Below, piece by piece: positions 52,953 through 61,903 of a stretch of 64,000 nucleotides of DNA. The stretch is taken from the NCBI RefSeq assembly GCF_041438805.1, contig NZ_CP109190.1, positions 9,114,001 through 9,178,000 of the forward strand, in the 5' to 3' direction. This DNA is from Streptomyces sp. NBC_01707 (GTDB lineage Bacteria > Actinomycetota > Actinomycetes > Streptomycetales > Streptomycetaceae). Position 1 is the stretch's first letter. Each line of letters opens with the position of its first letter. The notes beneath the pieces are model-generated. The model was not told where the DNA came from and did no database searches. It saw only the letters and a program-made list of their open reading frames with translations. A program made the position numbers and the translations under genes.

Positions 52953-53389
52953 GCGAGCGCGCGCCGGAGCACGCTGACCGAGCTTGATCTCGACCCCGAC
53001 CGGGATCACTCACTCAGCCCGACGCGGCGGCCGGTGTGGGGAAACGAGTACCGGGACGGCGGCAAGACGCTCCACACCCTGGCTGGTAGGGGTCACGTGA
53101 ACGTGTCCCGTGCGCGACATCATCCGCCGCAGCCGGAGGATCCGGCGCTGGGACAACCGCCCAGGTGAAGAGAGAAGTTGACAGCAGCCGGTGGGGCCGG
53201 CCCCGGACGGGGCACCGGCCTCGTGCCCCGTCCGCCGGCTGCCGTGGATTTCGTGGCCCTCAGGTCACGACCTGACCAGCCGAATCCGAGCACGCCGGTC
53301 GGCCCGACAGGCGTCTGTTCGCGGTCCGGTCGACCGGCCGGTTGCGACGACCCCGCGAATCGGCGCCGGGGCCGTCCGGACGTTTCTTG
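52953..53389. other. Gene-free stretch
   Basis: About 440 bp with no credible gene; it contains the hairpin at 53205-53233. Confidence 0.4.
53205..53233. terminator. 11-bp-arm hairpin
   Basis: GGACGGGGCAC and GTGCCCCGTCC pair around a 7-base loop; outer bases CAGCCGG/CCGGCTG extend the stem with a mismatch zone. It could end transcripts from either side. Confidence 0.6.
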
Positions 53390-54388
53390 TCAGGCTTCCT
53401 CGGCTGTGGCCAGTGCGTGGCCGGCGGCCGCGGGCGCCGGACGACTGTGCCGTGACCGGTGGGACAGCCAGGCGGCGACCAGGGCGCCCGAGATGTTGTG
53501 CCACACGGAGAACACCGCTGCCGGCAGGGCGGCCAGTGGGCTGAAGTGAGCGGTCGCCAGTGAGGCGGCAAGCCCCGAGTTCTGCATGCCGACCTCGAAA
53601 GCCATGGCGCGGCTGGCGGGTCGGCCGAGTCCGGTGGCCTTGCCCACGCCGTAGCCGAGAGCGAGTCCGAAGCCGTTGTGCAGCACGACGGCGATCAGCA
53701 CGCTGACAGCGGCCGATTTGATGGCACTGGCACTGCCTGCCACGACGGCGGCGACGATCGCGGCGACGGCCAGCGATGACAGCCAGGGCATCAGGCCCAG
53801 CACCCGGTCGACGAGTTTGCCCGCGACCAGCCGCACCAGCAGGCCACCGAGCACCGGAAGCAGCACCGTCTTGAGGATGTCCGTCATCATCGAACCGGCG
53901 TCCACCGGCAGGTACGCACCGGCCAGCAGCAGTGTGAGCGGCGGCGTCACCAGCGGGGCGAGCACGGTGGAGACGGTGGCGACGGAGACGGACAGGGCCA
54001 CGTCGCCGCGGGCCAGGAAGGTCACCACGTTCGACGCCGTGCCGCTCGGCGCGCAGCCGACCAGGATCACACCGGCGGCCAACTGTGGCGGGAGCCCGAG
54101 CAGATGGGCGATGAGCCAGCCGAGCCCCGGCATGATCACGTAGTGCGCGACCAGGCCGATCGCCACGGCCCACGGACGCTTCGCCACGCCTCTGAAGTCG
54201 AGTGGGGTCATCGTCAGTCCCATGCAGAACATGACGGTTCCCAGCAGGTAGGGAACCGAGCTCGTCCAGCCCGCGAACGCGCCGGGCGAGACGAGGCCGG
54301 CTGCGCCTGCCACGAGTACGAGGACGGGAAATACGGTGACGGCGCGTCGGGCTGCCTTGTCGCCGGACGCCGGGCGATCAGTGATCAT
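53390..54388 (-). CDS. Bile acid:sodium symporter (BASS) family transporter
   Basis: A 332-residue membrane protein with about nine to ten segments. MFCMGLTMTPLDFRGVAKRP, VGCAPSGTASNVVTFLARGD and MAFEVGMQNSGLAASLA are the BASS-family sodium-binding and crossover motifs. Bacterial members import organic anions such as pantothenate, pyruvate or sulfur compounds with Na+. The substrate here is unknown. No strong ribosome site precedes ATG 54388; a GTG at 54403 is possible. It follows the epoxide hydrolase gene by 169 bp on the same strand. Confidence 0.88.
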   Translation of the reverse strand: MITDRPASGDKAARRAVTVFPVLVLVAGAAGLVSPGAFAGWTSSVPYLLGTVMFCMGLTMTPLDFRGVAKRPWAVAIGLVAHYVIMPGLGWLIAHLLGLPPQLAAGVILVGCAPSGTASNVVTFLARGDVALSVSVATVSTVLAPLVTPPLTLLLAGAYLPVDAGSMMTDILKTVLLPVLGGLLVRLVAGKLVDRVLGLMPWLSSLAVAAIVAAVVAGSASAIKSAAVSVLIAVVLHNGFGLALGYGVGKATGLGRPASRAMAFEVGMQNSGLAASLATAHFSPLAALPAAVFSVWHNISGALVAAWLSHRSRHSRPAPAAAGHALATAEEA

Positions 54389-54557
54389 CTGTTCGGTTTG
54401 CACGAGCGTGATGAGACGATGCGGGCCCGGCCCTTCGCAACCGAGTCTCGATATATGGTCATGGTGTCCAGGATTCGAACGACAGCTTCCTGGGGAGATG
54501 CGAGCGGCAGCGCCCAGGAAGTGGTGCACGGGTTCGATCGGGGACCGGCGACCCGGG

Positions 54558-55769
54558 TCACTCGTGGTGGCTCCGTCGACGGTCTCTCAAGTCCCGGAAG
54601 AACTTCCTTACATCGCCGACCAGCAGGTCCGGCTGTTCCATGGCCGCGAAGTGCCCGCCGCGGTCGTACTGCGTCCATTGCACGATGTTGTTCGTCCGTT
54701 CCGCGATGTGCCGCAGCGGAATGAAGTTGTCCCGGGGGAAGTCGGCGAGCGCGGTCGGCGTCGTCGAGGGCTCAGGTGGTGTGCCCCGGTAGTCGGCATG
54801 CGCGCGCTCGTAGTAGATGCGGGCGGACGAGCCTGCTGTGCCGGTGAGCCAGTACAACATGACGTTGGTGAGCATCTGGTCGCGGTCGACGGCGTCTTCA
54901 GGGCGGTTGTCGGAGTCGGTCCACTCCTTGAACTTCTCCGCGATCCAGGCCAGTTGACCCACGGGTGAGTCGGTGAGGCTGTAGGCAAGGGTCTGCGGCC
55001 GGGTGGACTGGATGTCGGCGTAGCCCTGGCGGTCACTGCTCCATTCCCGCATGCGTTGCCAGGAGGCCAGCGTCCGCTCGCGCTCGGCGGGGCCCAGCGC
55101 GTCCAGGTCGTCCGCGCCGGGGTCCTGCGTCGCGGCTGAGTTCGGCAGCAGGTTCAGGTGTACGCCGATGACCTGGTCGGGCCGAATCCGGCCGAGCTCC
55201 CGGGAAATGGCTGCTCCCCAGTCACCGCCTTGTACCCCGTACCGTTCGTAGGCGAGGCGCTCCATCAGCTCGGCGAATGCGGCGGCGACCCGCTTGAACT
55301 CCCAGCCCCGTTCCCTGGTGGGCCCGGACAGCCCGAACCCGGGAATGTTCGGCAGCACCAGGTGGAACGCGTCGGCAGGGTCGCCGCCGTGGGCTCGCGG
55401 GTCGGTGAGAGGTCCGGCGACCTCGGCGAACTCGACGATCGAGCCCGGCCAGCCGTGCGTCATGACCAACGGGGTCGCATCAGGCTCCGGCGACCGGATG
55501 TGAGCGAAATGGATATTCGCCCCGTCGATCGTGGTGGTGAACTGCGGCCACTGGTTCAGCCGGGACTCCGCGGCACGCCAGTCGTACTCGTGCCGCCAGT
55601 ACCTCACGAGTTCCTCGAGGTAGTCGCGTGGAATGCCGTATGCCCAGCCCACTCCGGGCAGTTCGTCCGGCCAGCGGGTGCGGTCGAGACGCTCGTGGAG
55701 ATCGTCCAGCTCGTCTTGGTGGATGTCGATGCGGAACGGGTGGATGGTCTCGTCGGTCGACGTCGTCAT
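54558..55769 (-). CDS. Epoxide hydrolase (microsomal-type, alpha/beta hydrolase fold)
   Basis: A 403-residue enzyme. The N-terminal EHN lid region (IHPFRIDIHQDELDDLHERL; RWPDELPGVGWAYG) precedes the hydrolase domain with the oxyanion motif HGWPGS (105-110), the nucleophile Asp183 in GGDWGA, and the terminal catalytic His in YDRGGHFAAME. It opens epoxides to diols. ATG 55769 is preferred over longer frames because it begins MTTSTDETIHPF. Confidence 0.92.
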   Translation of the reverse strand: MTTSTDETIHPFRIDIHQDELDDLHERLDRTRWPDELPGVGWAYGIPRDYLEELVRYWRHEYDWRAAESRLNQWPQFTTTIDGANIHFAHIRSPEPDATPLVMTHGWPGSIVEFAEVAGPLTDPRAHGGDPADAFHLVLPNIPGFGLSGPTRERGWEFKRVAAAFAELMERLAYERYGVQGGDWGAAISRELGRIRPDQVIGVHLNLLPNSAATQDPGADDLDALGPAERERTLASWQRMREWSSDRQGYADIQSTRPQTLAYSLTDSPVGQLAWIAEKFKEWTDSDNRPEDAVDRDQMLTNVMLYWLTGTAGSSARIYYERAHADYRGTPPEPSTTPTALADFPRDNFIPLRHIAERTNNIVQWTQYDRGGHFAAMEQPDLLVGDVRKFFRDLRDRRRSHHE

Positions 55770-55878
55770 GCCTGCACATGCTACGTACCGGCGCTCCGGA
55801 AGCGCGGACGTCGTCCGTGCCCACCGTGTCCCCGACAACGAATGCCGGACCGCCCGGCCGGCGTCTGCCTCGGGTGGG

Positions 55879-56625
55879 TCACAGTCTCCGGGCGACTTCC
55901 GCCGCGGTGTCGCAGACGGTGGGGGCGAAGGTGCGCAGTTGTTCCTCGGTGACCAGGAAGGTCAGTGAGGATACGGAGACCGCGGCTCTGGGATAGCCGT
56001 CCCGGTCCAGTACGGGGGCCGCGATCGAGCAGACCGATTCGTCGGCCTCCTCGTACTCGGACGCATATCCCTGCTCGCGTACGCGTGCCAGTTCGTCGTC
56101 CAGCCGTCCGCGGTCGGTGATGGTGTGGGTGGTGCGTTCGGGGAGGCCCGCGCGGTCCAGGAGGGCGGCCGCCTCCGCCGGGGGAAGGTAGGCGAGCAGC
56201 GCCTTTCCGGCGGCGCTGGCGTGCAGGGGTACGGGCATGCCGACGCCGGTGGCGATGCGGTACGCGTGGCCGGGCTCGACCTTGTGCGTATAGGTGGCGA
56301 ACTCGCCGCCCAGGACGGCGAGATGGACTGCCTGCCCCAGGCGTTGCTGGAGTGCGCGCAGGGTCGATTCGATTCCGACGGTGTCGTCCGCGAGCACCTG
56401 GGCGGCCATGGATCGTAGTTGGGGCCCCACGCCGTAGCTGCCGCCGCCCTCCGGGACGACGTACCCCTCCTCGATCAGTGTGCCGAGCAGGCGGTGCGTG
56501 GTGGCCTTGGGGATACCGGACTCCTCGGCGATCTCGCTGAGTTTGCGCGCGGAGTCGAGCCGGGCCACGGCATGCAGAACCCGCAAGGTCTTCGCGGCAG
56601 AGTTCGCCGATTTCCCGTGATCCAT
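55879..56625 (-). CDS. IclR family regulator of the divergent PTS-like operon
   Basis: A 248-residue regulator: winged helix at about 8-70 (TLRVLHAVARLDSARKLSEI, GIPKATTHRLLGTL) and IclR effector domain with GMPVPLHASAAGKALLAYLP. GGAGGG lies just before ATG 56625. It faces the amidohydrolase gene across 133 bp that contain two related palindromes, its probable operators. It most likely senses the sugar-acid substrate or an intermediate of the downstream pathway, in the manner of KdgR-type IclR proteins. Confidence 0.9.
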   Translation of the reverse strand: MDHGKSANSAAKTLRVLHAVARLDSARKLSEIAEESGIPKATTHRLLGTLIEEGYVVPEGGGSYGVGPQLRSMAAQVLADDTVGIESTLRALQQRLGQAVHLAVLGGEFATYTHKVEPGHAYRIATGVGMPVPLHASAAGKALLAYLPPAEAAALLDRAGLPERTTHTITDRGRLDDELARVREQGYASEYEEADESVCSIAAPVLDRDGYPRAAVSVSSLTFLVTEEQLRTFAPTVCDTAAEVARRL

Positions 56626-56659
56626 TGACCCTCCGTGCATCAGCCAGCTAGATTCCAGT

Positions 56660-56676
56660 AATCCGTACAGCGGAAT
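56660..56676. promoter_or_regulatory. IclR operator candidate, site 1
   Basis: AATCCGTACAGCGGAAT contains the inverted halves TCCG and CGGA around TACAG. It is nearer the iclR start. Confidence 0.6.
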
Positions 56677-56680
56677 GATA

Positions 56681-56696
56681 GTCCACTGTACGGAAC
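56681..56696. promoter_or_regulatory. IclR operator candidate, site 2
   Basis: GTCCACTGTACGGAAC read on the minus strand is GTTCCGTACAGTGGAC, nearly the same as site 1. Together the two sites also form a larger inverted repeat TCCGTACAG-N15-CTGTACGGA. Confidence 0.6.
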
Positions 56697-56758
56697 GCGG
56701 CGGTTTCTCGCTGCCGCGTGTCTGCCTCCCCACCCCCGCAAGGGAAAGGCGGCCATCC

Positions 56759-57970
56759 ATGGCTGTACACCACTCCGCAATCCCTTCACAAGATCCGGAT
56801 CCGTTCGACCTCGTGATCACCGGTGCCAATCGCCCGAACCCGGACACGGGCGAGCTCCAGCCGGTCGAACTCGCCGTCCGCGACGGCCGGATCGCCCACA
56901 TCGGCGGGGCCGGGAGTCTGGCGGCGGCGCCGGCGGCGCAGCGGCACGATGCAGGCGGAGATCTGCTCGCCCCGGGCCTCGTCGACCTCCATGCCCACGT
57001 CTACCACGCCAGTACCGGGCTGGGACTCGAGGCCGACCGGGCGGGAGTCGAACAGGGCGTCACCACCCTCGTGGACGCGGGCAGCTGCGGCAGCGACCAC
57101 TGGGACCACTTCGCCGGTCACGTCGTCGATGCCGCCAGGACCCGCGTGCTCAGCTGGCTGAACATCTCCCGGCACGGCCTCGTCAACGGTGTGCGTGAAC
57201 TCGCCGGCGGTGCCGCTGACATCGATGTCGACGCCACCGCCGGACTGCTCCTGCGCCATCGCGACCGCATCCGCGGCCTCAAGGTCCGGATGAGCAGCTC
57301 CGTACTGGGCGACAGCGGCCTCCTGCCGCTGAAGGTGGCCAAGGAGACGGCCGCCCGCCTGCGGTCCGAGATCGGACACGTGCCCGTGATGGTGCATGTG
57401 GGCAACGCACCGCCCGCTTTGGGGGACGTGCTCGACCTTCTCGACGAGGGCGACGTGGTGACCCACGCGTTCCACGGGAAGACGGGTGGCCTGTTCGGCG
57501 GCGGCGCGCAGCCGCTGCCGCAGGCCCGCGCCGCGCTCGAACGGGGCGTTCGGCTGGACGTCGGCCACGGCAGCGCCAGCTTCTCGTTCCGGACGGCGGA
57601 ACGGGCGCTCGACGCGGGGATCCGCCCGTACACCGCAGGCTCGGATCTGCATCTGCGCAACGTCGAAGGGCCGGTCCACTCGCTGGCCACGACGCTGAAC
57701 AAACTGCTCGTGCTCGGGCTGCCCCTCCACGAGGTCCTCGACTGCGCGACCCGGCGGCCGGCAGAAGTGCTCGGCCTCGCGGGTGAGTTGGCGGACCTCG
57801 GGGTCGGTTCCTGCGCCGACGTCAGCCTGTTCCGCCTCGATGCGGAGGAAGCGGGACTGACCGACGCCGAGGGCGAGACCCGCACCGCGCGGCGCCGGCT
57901 GGTGCCTGTCGCCGTCGTGCGGGCAGGGCTGCTCACCCACCTCCACGACCACCGAAAGGCCGCTGCGTGA
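56759..57970 (+). CDS. Amidohydrolase/deacetylase family metallohydrolase (cog3964, EF0837-like)
   Basis: A 403-residue TIM-barrel metallohydrolase. The first metal motif HAHVYH is near residue 81, the bridging Lys in GLKVRMSSS near 180, further His ligands in VMVHVGNAP and THAFHGK, and the catalytic Asp region DVGHGSASF near 263. Members of this group, wrongly called dihydroorotases or adenine deaminases in the past, hydrolyse acyl esters or amides of hydroxy acids. In this operon it may remove an acyl group from the substrate before DgaE acts. First gene of the run; the next start overlaps its stop by four bases. Confidence 0.9.
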   Translation: MAVHHSAIPSQDPDPFDLVITGANRPNPDTGELQPVELAVRDGRIAHIGGAGSLAAAPAAQRHDAGGDLLAPGLVDLHAHVYHASTGLGLEADRAGVEQGVTTLVDAGSCGSDHWDHFAGHVVDAARTRVLSWLNISRHGLVNGVRELAGGAADIDVDATAGLLLRHRDRIRGLKVRMSSSVLGDSGLLPLKVAKETAARLRSEIGHVPVMVHVGNAPPALGDVLDLLDEGDVVTHAFHGKTGGLFGGGAQPLPQARAALERGVRLDVGHGSASFSFRTAERALDAGIRPYTAGSDLHLRNVEGPVHSLATTLNKLLVLGLPLHEVLDCATRRPAEVLGLAGELADLGVGSCADVSLFRLDAEEAGLTDAEGETRTARRRLVPVAVVRAGLLTHLHDHRKAAA

Positions 57971-58374
57971 CCGACCGATCCTTGTCTTCCCTGATCGACC
58001 TCCTCGCCGAGACGGTGGCACAGACCTCCCGACCGGTGTCCGACGACGACCGGGCAGAACTGCTCGTGCTGCTCACGCTCGTCGAGCAGCAGGCGGCCGA
58101 CGAGACGCTGTCCCCGACCCAGGAGCGGCGGCTCGCCATCGCCGTCCACGCGCTGGCTTTCGTGCGCAGGATGCGGGACGGCGAGCGCCTCGACGACCTG
58201 GGCCCCGAAGTCTTCGCCGAAGTGCCCGAAGAACGACTGCGCGATGTGAGGCAGATGCTCGCCCTCTACTGCACGCCGCGTGCCCAGACCCCGAGCGAGA
58301 CCGAAGTGCTCCTGTTCGCGCTGCACTTCGAGGCGGCCCGGCAGTCGACGTCCGCGCTCGACCTTCCCGCGTGA
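57967..58374 (+). CDS. Stand-alone PRD-like (PTS regulation domain) protein
   Basis: A 135-residue helical protein. IAVHALAFVRRM at about 58-69 and LLFALHFEAARQ at about 118-129 hold the spaced histidines expected of a PRD, the domain phosphorylated by HPr or EIIB in antiterminators. There is no DNA- or RNA-binding domain attached. Equivalent small PRD proteins accompany SFCGS/DUF4310-4312 genes in enterobacteria. It overlaps the amidohydrolase stop (GTGA). It may relay the phosphorylation state to another protein; function is inferred. Confidence 0.7.
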   Translation: MTDRSLSSLIDLLAETVAQTSRPVSDDDRAELLVLLTLVEQQAADETLSPTQERRLAIAVHALAFVRRMRDGERLDDLGPEVFAEVPEERLRDVRQMLALYCTPRAQTPSETEVLLFALHFEAARQSTSALDLPA

Positions 58375-58421
58375 CGCACCGCGCGTACCCCACCCCCGAC
58401 AGACCCTGAAGGAGCACCAGC

Positions 58422-58787
58422 ATGACTGTGAAGATCGTGATAGGTCACCGCCTCGGCAAGGGCGACAGCGTGGCCGAGGGCATCCGCAAGGCCGGCGCCG
58501 AGCCCGTCCTGATCCCCGGCCCCGGCGCCGACATGAAGGTCGGCGACATCATGGCTGCCGAGGGCGCCGCGCTCGGCATCTCGTTCTGCGGCAGCGGCGG
58601 CGCCGGAGCCGTCACGGCCAAGGCGAAGTACGGGCACGACATCGAGTTCGGCATGCGCTCGGTTCAGGCGGGCATCACCGCCGTCGAACAGGGCCGCACC
58701 GTGCTGGGGTTCGGCTTCATGGACACCGAGGAGCTCGGCCGGGCCATCGCCGGGGCGCTGCTGAAGAAGCTGGGTGAGCAGGCATGA
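58422..58787 (+). CDS. SFCGS family glycine-rich protein
   Basis: A 121-residue protein with the family hallmark LGISFCGSGGAGAVTAKAK at about 51-69. It has an alternating strand/helix pattern (KIVIGHRLGKGDSVAEGIR; GAEPVLIPGPG) like an EIIB or Rossmann-type domain. Cys56 sits in a Gly/Ser-rich loop, comparable to the phosphocysteine loop of some PTS EIIB proteins, a suggestion not proven. It is encoded between PRD and DUF4312 genes, as in other bacteria with this locus. A GAAGGAG site precedes the ATG. Confidence 0.85.
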   Translation: MTVKIVIGHRLGKGDSVAEGIRKAGAEPVLIPGPGADMKVGDIMAAEGAALGISFCGSGGAGAVTAKAKYGHDIEFGMRSVQAGITAVEQGRTVLGFGFMDTEELGRAIAGALLKKLGEQA

Positions 58788-59119
58788 GGGAGACGCTGCT
58801 CACGGTCCGTGTCACCGGCACCGGCCCGACCCGCGAGAGGGCCTTCGCCGCCGCGATGCAGCAGGTCCGGCAGGAGGTCGGCAAGCAGGTCGACGGCGTC
58901 TGCTACCGCGTCGAACCGCAGTCGCTGGAGGTGGCGTCCGCCACCGAGTACCGCTGGACGGAGCGCTTCCTGGGTCTGCTCTTCGCCCGTGCGCGCCGCC
59001 GCTTCGAGCTGAACCTGCTGGTCCGGGTGCGCGCCGGCCACCTCGACCTGGAGGGACTCGACTTCATCGTCCGCGAGGAGCGCCTCACGCCGCTCCAGCA
59101 CGCGCTCCACATGAGGTGA
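58784..59119 (+). CDS. DUF4312 family protein
   Basis: A 111-residue soluble protein starting MRETLLTVRVTGTGPTRERA and ending RLTPLQHALHMR. It overlaps the SFCGS stop by four bases. The family always occurs with SFCGS, DUF4310 and DUF4311 proteins and its role is unknown. The C-terminal His pair might be a phosphoacceptor if this is an EIIA analogue, but there is no direct sign of that. Confidence 0.85.
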   Translation: MRETLLTVRVTGTGPTRERAFAAAMQQVRQEVGKQVDGVCYRVEPQSLEVASATEYRWTERFLGLLFARARRRFELNLLVRVRAGHLDLEGLDFIVREERLTPLQHALHMR

Positions 59120-59126
59120 ACCGGCC

Positions 59127-59918
59127 ATGAATCAGACACTCACCATTCTGCTGGAATCCATCGTCGTCGGCGGGCTGATCGGATTCGCCGCCTCGGCGGG
59201 CGTGGCCCGCATGTTCCACGCGCCGAAGGTCCAGGGCATGGGCGCCTTCCGTACGCTGGGAGAGCTCAACGCCTGCGAGAACGACCCGGTCGCCCACTTC
59301 TCCTTCGGCCTCGGCTTCTTCTTCAACGCCTGGGCCGGAGCCGTCGGCACAGGCGCCCTGAGCTCCGACGTCGACCACCGGATCGTGCCCCACTGGGCCG
59401 CGGCGCTGTCCATGGTCAAGAACCGCAACCTCACCGAGACACTGCACAACCCGCGGCGCATGGCGTTCGTCGGTACGGGTGTGGGCATCGTGCTCGTCTC
59501 GGCGCTCAACACGACTGCCGCGTCGATCCCCGACTCGCTCCAGCGCATCGCCGCCGACGTCCTTGGGCCCGCGTCCGAGTGGCTCATCAACCCTGTGATG
59601 CCGATCGTCTTCTGGATGGCGGCCGTCGACGCCGGCCGCCGGACCGGCGCGTGGGGCACCGTCCTCGGCGGTGTCGCGCACATCGTCATGGGGAACGCGG
59701 TGCCCGGCATCGTCCTCGGCATCGTCATCGGCAAGGCGTTGGACGACCTCGGCTGGACCCGCCTGACCCGCGTCCTCGCCGGCGCGGTCGCGGTCCTCTT
59801 CATCGCCAGCGCCTTCCTGCGAGGCGTCGACCTGGACATCCTGGAGCAGATGAAGGTCCACGCCCCGAACTGGTTGCATCAACTGCACGAAGCCACCGGC
59901 ACCGAACCCACCGATTGA
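59127..59918 (+). CDS. DUF4311 family integral membrane protein
   Basis: A 263-residue protein with about six membrane segments (IVVGGLIGFAASAGVARMF; FSFGLGFFFNAWAGAVGTGA; NPVMPIVFWMAAVDAG). The gene follows DUF4312 by seven bases. With DUF4310 it is the likely membrane channel of the PTS-like uptake system. No similarity to classical EIIC or EIID is evident by eye, although the split into two membrane subunits recalls the mannose-type PTS. Confidence 0.87.
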   Translation: MNQTLTILLESIVVGGLIGFAASAGVARMFHAPKVQGMGAFRTLGELNACENDPVAHFSFGLGFFFNAWAGAVGTGALSSDVDHRIVPHWAAALSMVKNRNLTETLHNPRRMAFVGTGVGIVLVSALNTTAASIPDSLQRIAADVLGPASEWLINPVMPIVFWMAAVDAGRRTGAWGTVLGGVAHIVMGNAVPGIVLGIVIGKALDDLGWTRLTRVLAGAVAVLFIASAFLRGVDLDILEQMKVHAPNWLHQLHEATGTEPTD

Positions 59919-59929
59919 GGGGCACCTTC

Positions 59930-60652
59930 ATGACGCACGCGACCGCCAGTGCCGCCTCGGCCGGTTCCGACGCCGGGGCGCCGACATCCTCGAAGGTGAA
60001 CGTGCCGCAGGAGGGCAGCTTCTGGCTCTCCGAATGGGCCTTCCCGCTCTTCGTGGCGATGCTGGCCTCAGGCATCTTCACCGGAACACACCTCTACTAC
60101 GTCTACCACACCGGTACGTTCAGCGACATCGCCGTCACCGCTCTGCTCAAGGCCGGTATGGAAAACGGGAGTTACGGCGCCGCTGCGGCCTTCGGCGCCG
60201 GATTCCTGTTCGCCCGGATCATCGAAGGACCGATGGTCGGCATCCTCGACATCGGGGGCTCCCTGCAGACCGGCGTGGGCATCGGCATCCCCGCGATGCT
60301 CCTGGCGGCCGGCATCACCGCGCCCCTGGAGAACTTCTGGCTGGCCCTGCCCACCGGAGCACTCTGCGGCGCGCTCATCGGCCTGCTGATCATCGCCATA
60401 CGCCGGGCGACGTTGAACTCACCGGGCAACACGTCGACCTTCGGAGCCGACGTCATGATGGGCGCCGGCAACTCCGCGGGGCGCTACCTGGGACCGCTGG
60501 TCATCATCGCGGCTGCCACCGCCTCCCTCCCGGTCGGCATCGGCTCCACCATCGGCGCGCTCCTCTTCTACCTGTGGAAGAAGCCGCTGACCGGCGGAGC
60601 CATCCTCGGCGCGATGGTCTTCGGCGTCATCTTCCCCATCCCCGGCAGCTGA
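59930..60652 (+). CDS. DUF4310 family integral membrane protein
   Basis: A 240-residue protein with a 30-residue Ala/Ser/Thr-rich cytoplasmic leader and about six membrane segments. LDIGGSLQTGVGIGIPAMLL and FGADVMMGAGNSAGRYLGPL are conserved Gly-rich motifs that may line the pore. ATG 59930 lies eleven bases after the DUF4311 stop. It is the presumed partner of DUF4311. Confidence 0.87.
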   Translation: MTHATASAASAGSDAGAPTSSKVNVPQEGSFWLSEWAFPLFVAMLASGIFTGTHLYYVYHTGTFSDIAVTALLKAGMENGSYGAAAAFGAGFLFARIIEGPMVGILDIGGSLQTGVGIGIPAMLLAAGITAPLENFWLALPTGALCGALIGLLIIAIRRATLNSPGNTSTFGADVMMGAGNSAGRYLGPLVIIAAATASLPVGIGSTIGALLFYLWKKPLTGGAILGAMVFGVIFPIPGS

Positions 60653-60669
60653 GAGACAGGAGAACGACC

Positions 60670-61785
60670 ATGGCAGATTTCTACGACACCCTGGGCCTCA
60701 CACCCGCCGTCAACGCCAACGGGAAGATGACCGCCCTGGGAGGCAGCAGGCTCTCCGAGGAGACCATCGAGACGATGGGCGCGGCGGCAAGGGCACATGT
60801 CGTCATGGACGACCTGATGGTCGCCGCCGGTCGTGAACTGGCCGCCGCCGCTGGTACCGAGGACGCGTGCCCGACAACCGGAGCGGCCTCCGGCGTCGCC
60901 ATAGCCGTCGCCGCCCTCGTCGCCGGAACGGACGTCGCCCGCATCGAGGCGCTTCCGGACGCGGGGGATCGTCCCTGCGAAGTGATCCTCCCCAAGGGCC
61001 ACGCCGTCCACTTCGGCGCGCCCCTCACCCAGATGATCGCGCTCGGCGGCGGCCGCGCAGTCGAGGCCGGGTCGGCCAACAAGGTCCGCGCGGCCCACCT
61101 CGAAGGTGCGATCACCGACCGCACCGTCGCCCTGATGTACGTACAGTCGCACCATGCCGTACAGAAGGGCATGGTCTCGCTGGCGGAGACGGTGGCCGTC
61201 GGACGTGAGCACGGCATTCCGGTCATCGTCGACGCGGCGGCCGAGGAAGACCTGCGGCGATGGCCCGACACCGGCGCCGACCTGGTCGTCTACAGCGGAG
61301 GCAAGGCCATCGGCGGCCCCGCCTCCGGCTTCATCTGCGGTTCGTCGGAGCTCATCGCCGCATGCCGAGCCCAGTACGCGGGGATCGGCCGGCCGATGAA
61401 GGTCGGCAAGGAGACCGTCGCCGGCCTGGTGCAGGCGGTACGCACGTACGGAAGGGCGGCCACCACCTCCGAAGGGGAACGGCAGCGCACCCGAATGCAC
61501 GCTCTCGCCGCGCGGCTCGGCGCCCTGCCCGGGATCGAAGCGCGCGTGGTGCAGGACGAGGCGGGCCGGCAGATCTTCCGCACGGAACTCACCGTCCACC
61601 CGGAGGCCGCCGGGCGTGACGCCGTGTCACTGGCGGCCGAACTCGTCGCGGGAACCCCCGGCATCCACCTCCGCGACCACCACGCATCCTCGGGGCGACT
61701 GGCCGTCGATCCGCGTCCCCTGTCCGACGCCGAGGAAGAGATCCTGGTCCGCCGCCTGACCGAGCTGCTCCCCGCCCGGGACTGA
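60670..61785 (+). CDS. dgaE: DgaE-type pyridoxal phosphate-dependent ammonia-lyase
   Basis: A 371-residue SelA-like PLP enzyme. The cofactor lysine is Lys212 in VVYSGGKAIGGPASG, and the phosphate-binding CPTTGAASGVAIA loop is at about 67-79. DgaE of Salmonella converts D-glucosaminate-6-phosphate to 2-keto-3-deoxygluconate-6-phosphate and ammonia. AGGAG precedes ATG 60670. The aldolase downstream completes the route. The exact sugar acid in this organism is not known; the gene name is by family. Confidence 0.85.
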   Translation: MADFYDTLGLTPAVNANGKMTALGGSRLSEETIETMGAAARAHVVMDDLMVAAGRELAAAAGTEDACPTTGAASGVAIAVAALVAGTDVARIEALPDAGDRPCEVILPKGHAVHFGAPLTQMIALGGGRAVEAGSANKVRAAHLEGAITDRTVALMYVQSHHAVQKGMVSLAETVAVGREHGIPVIVDAAAEEDLRRWPDTGADLVVYSGGKAIGGPASGFICGSSELIAACRAQYAGIGRPMKVGKETVAGLVQAVRTYGRAATTSEGERQRTRMHALAARLGALPGIEARVVQDEAGRQIFRTELTVHPEAAGRDAVSLAAELVAGTPGIHLRDHHASSGRLAVDPRPLSDAEEEILVRRLTELLPARD

Positions 61786-61903
61786 TCGGGCGCCACCGCA
61801 CGGCGCACTGAAGCTCCCCGTCCGGCAACGCCGCGAGACGGGGCCGCACATCCGCACGGGCCGGCCCCTCGCCCCCACAAAACTCCGTAAGGAAGGTATC
61901 GCT

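Noticed and set aside
54530..54560. GGTTCGATC sequence resembling a tRNA T-loop
   Set aside because: No acceptor, D or anticodon stems can be built around it; no tRNA was found in the window.
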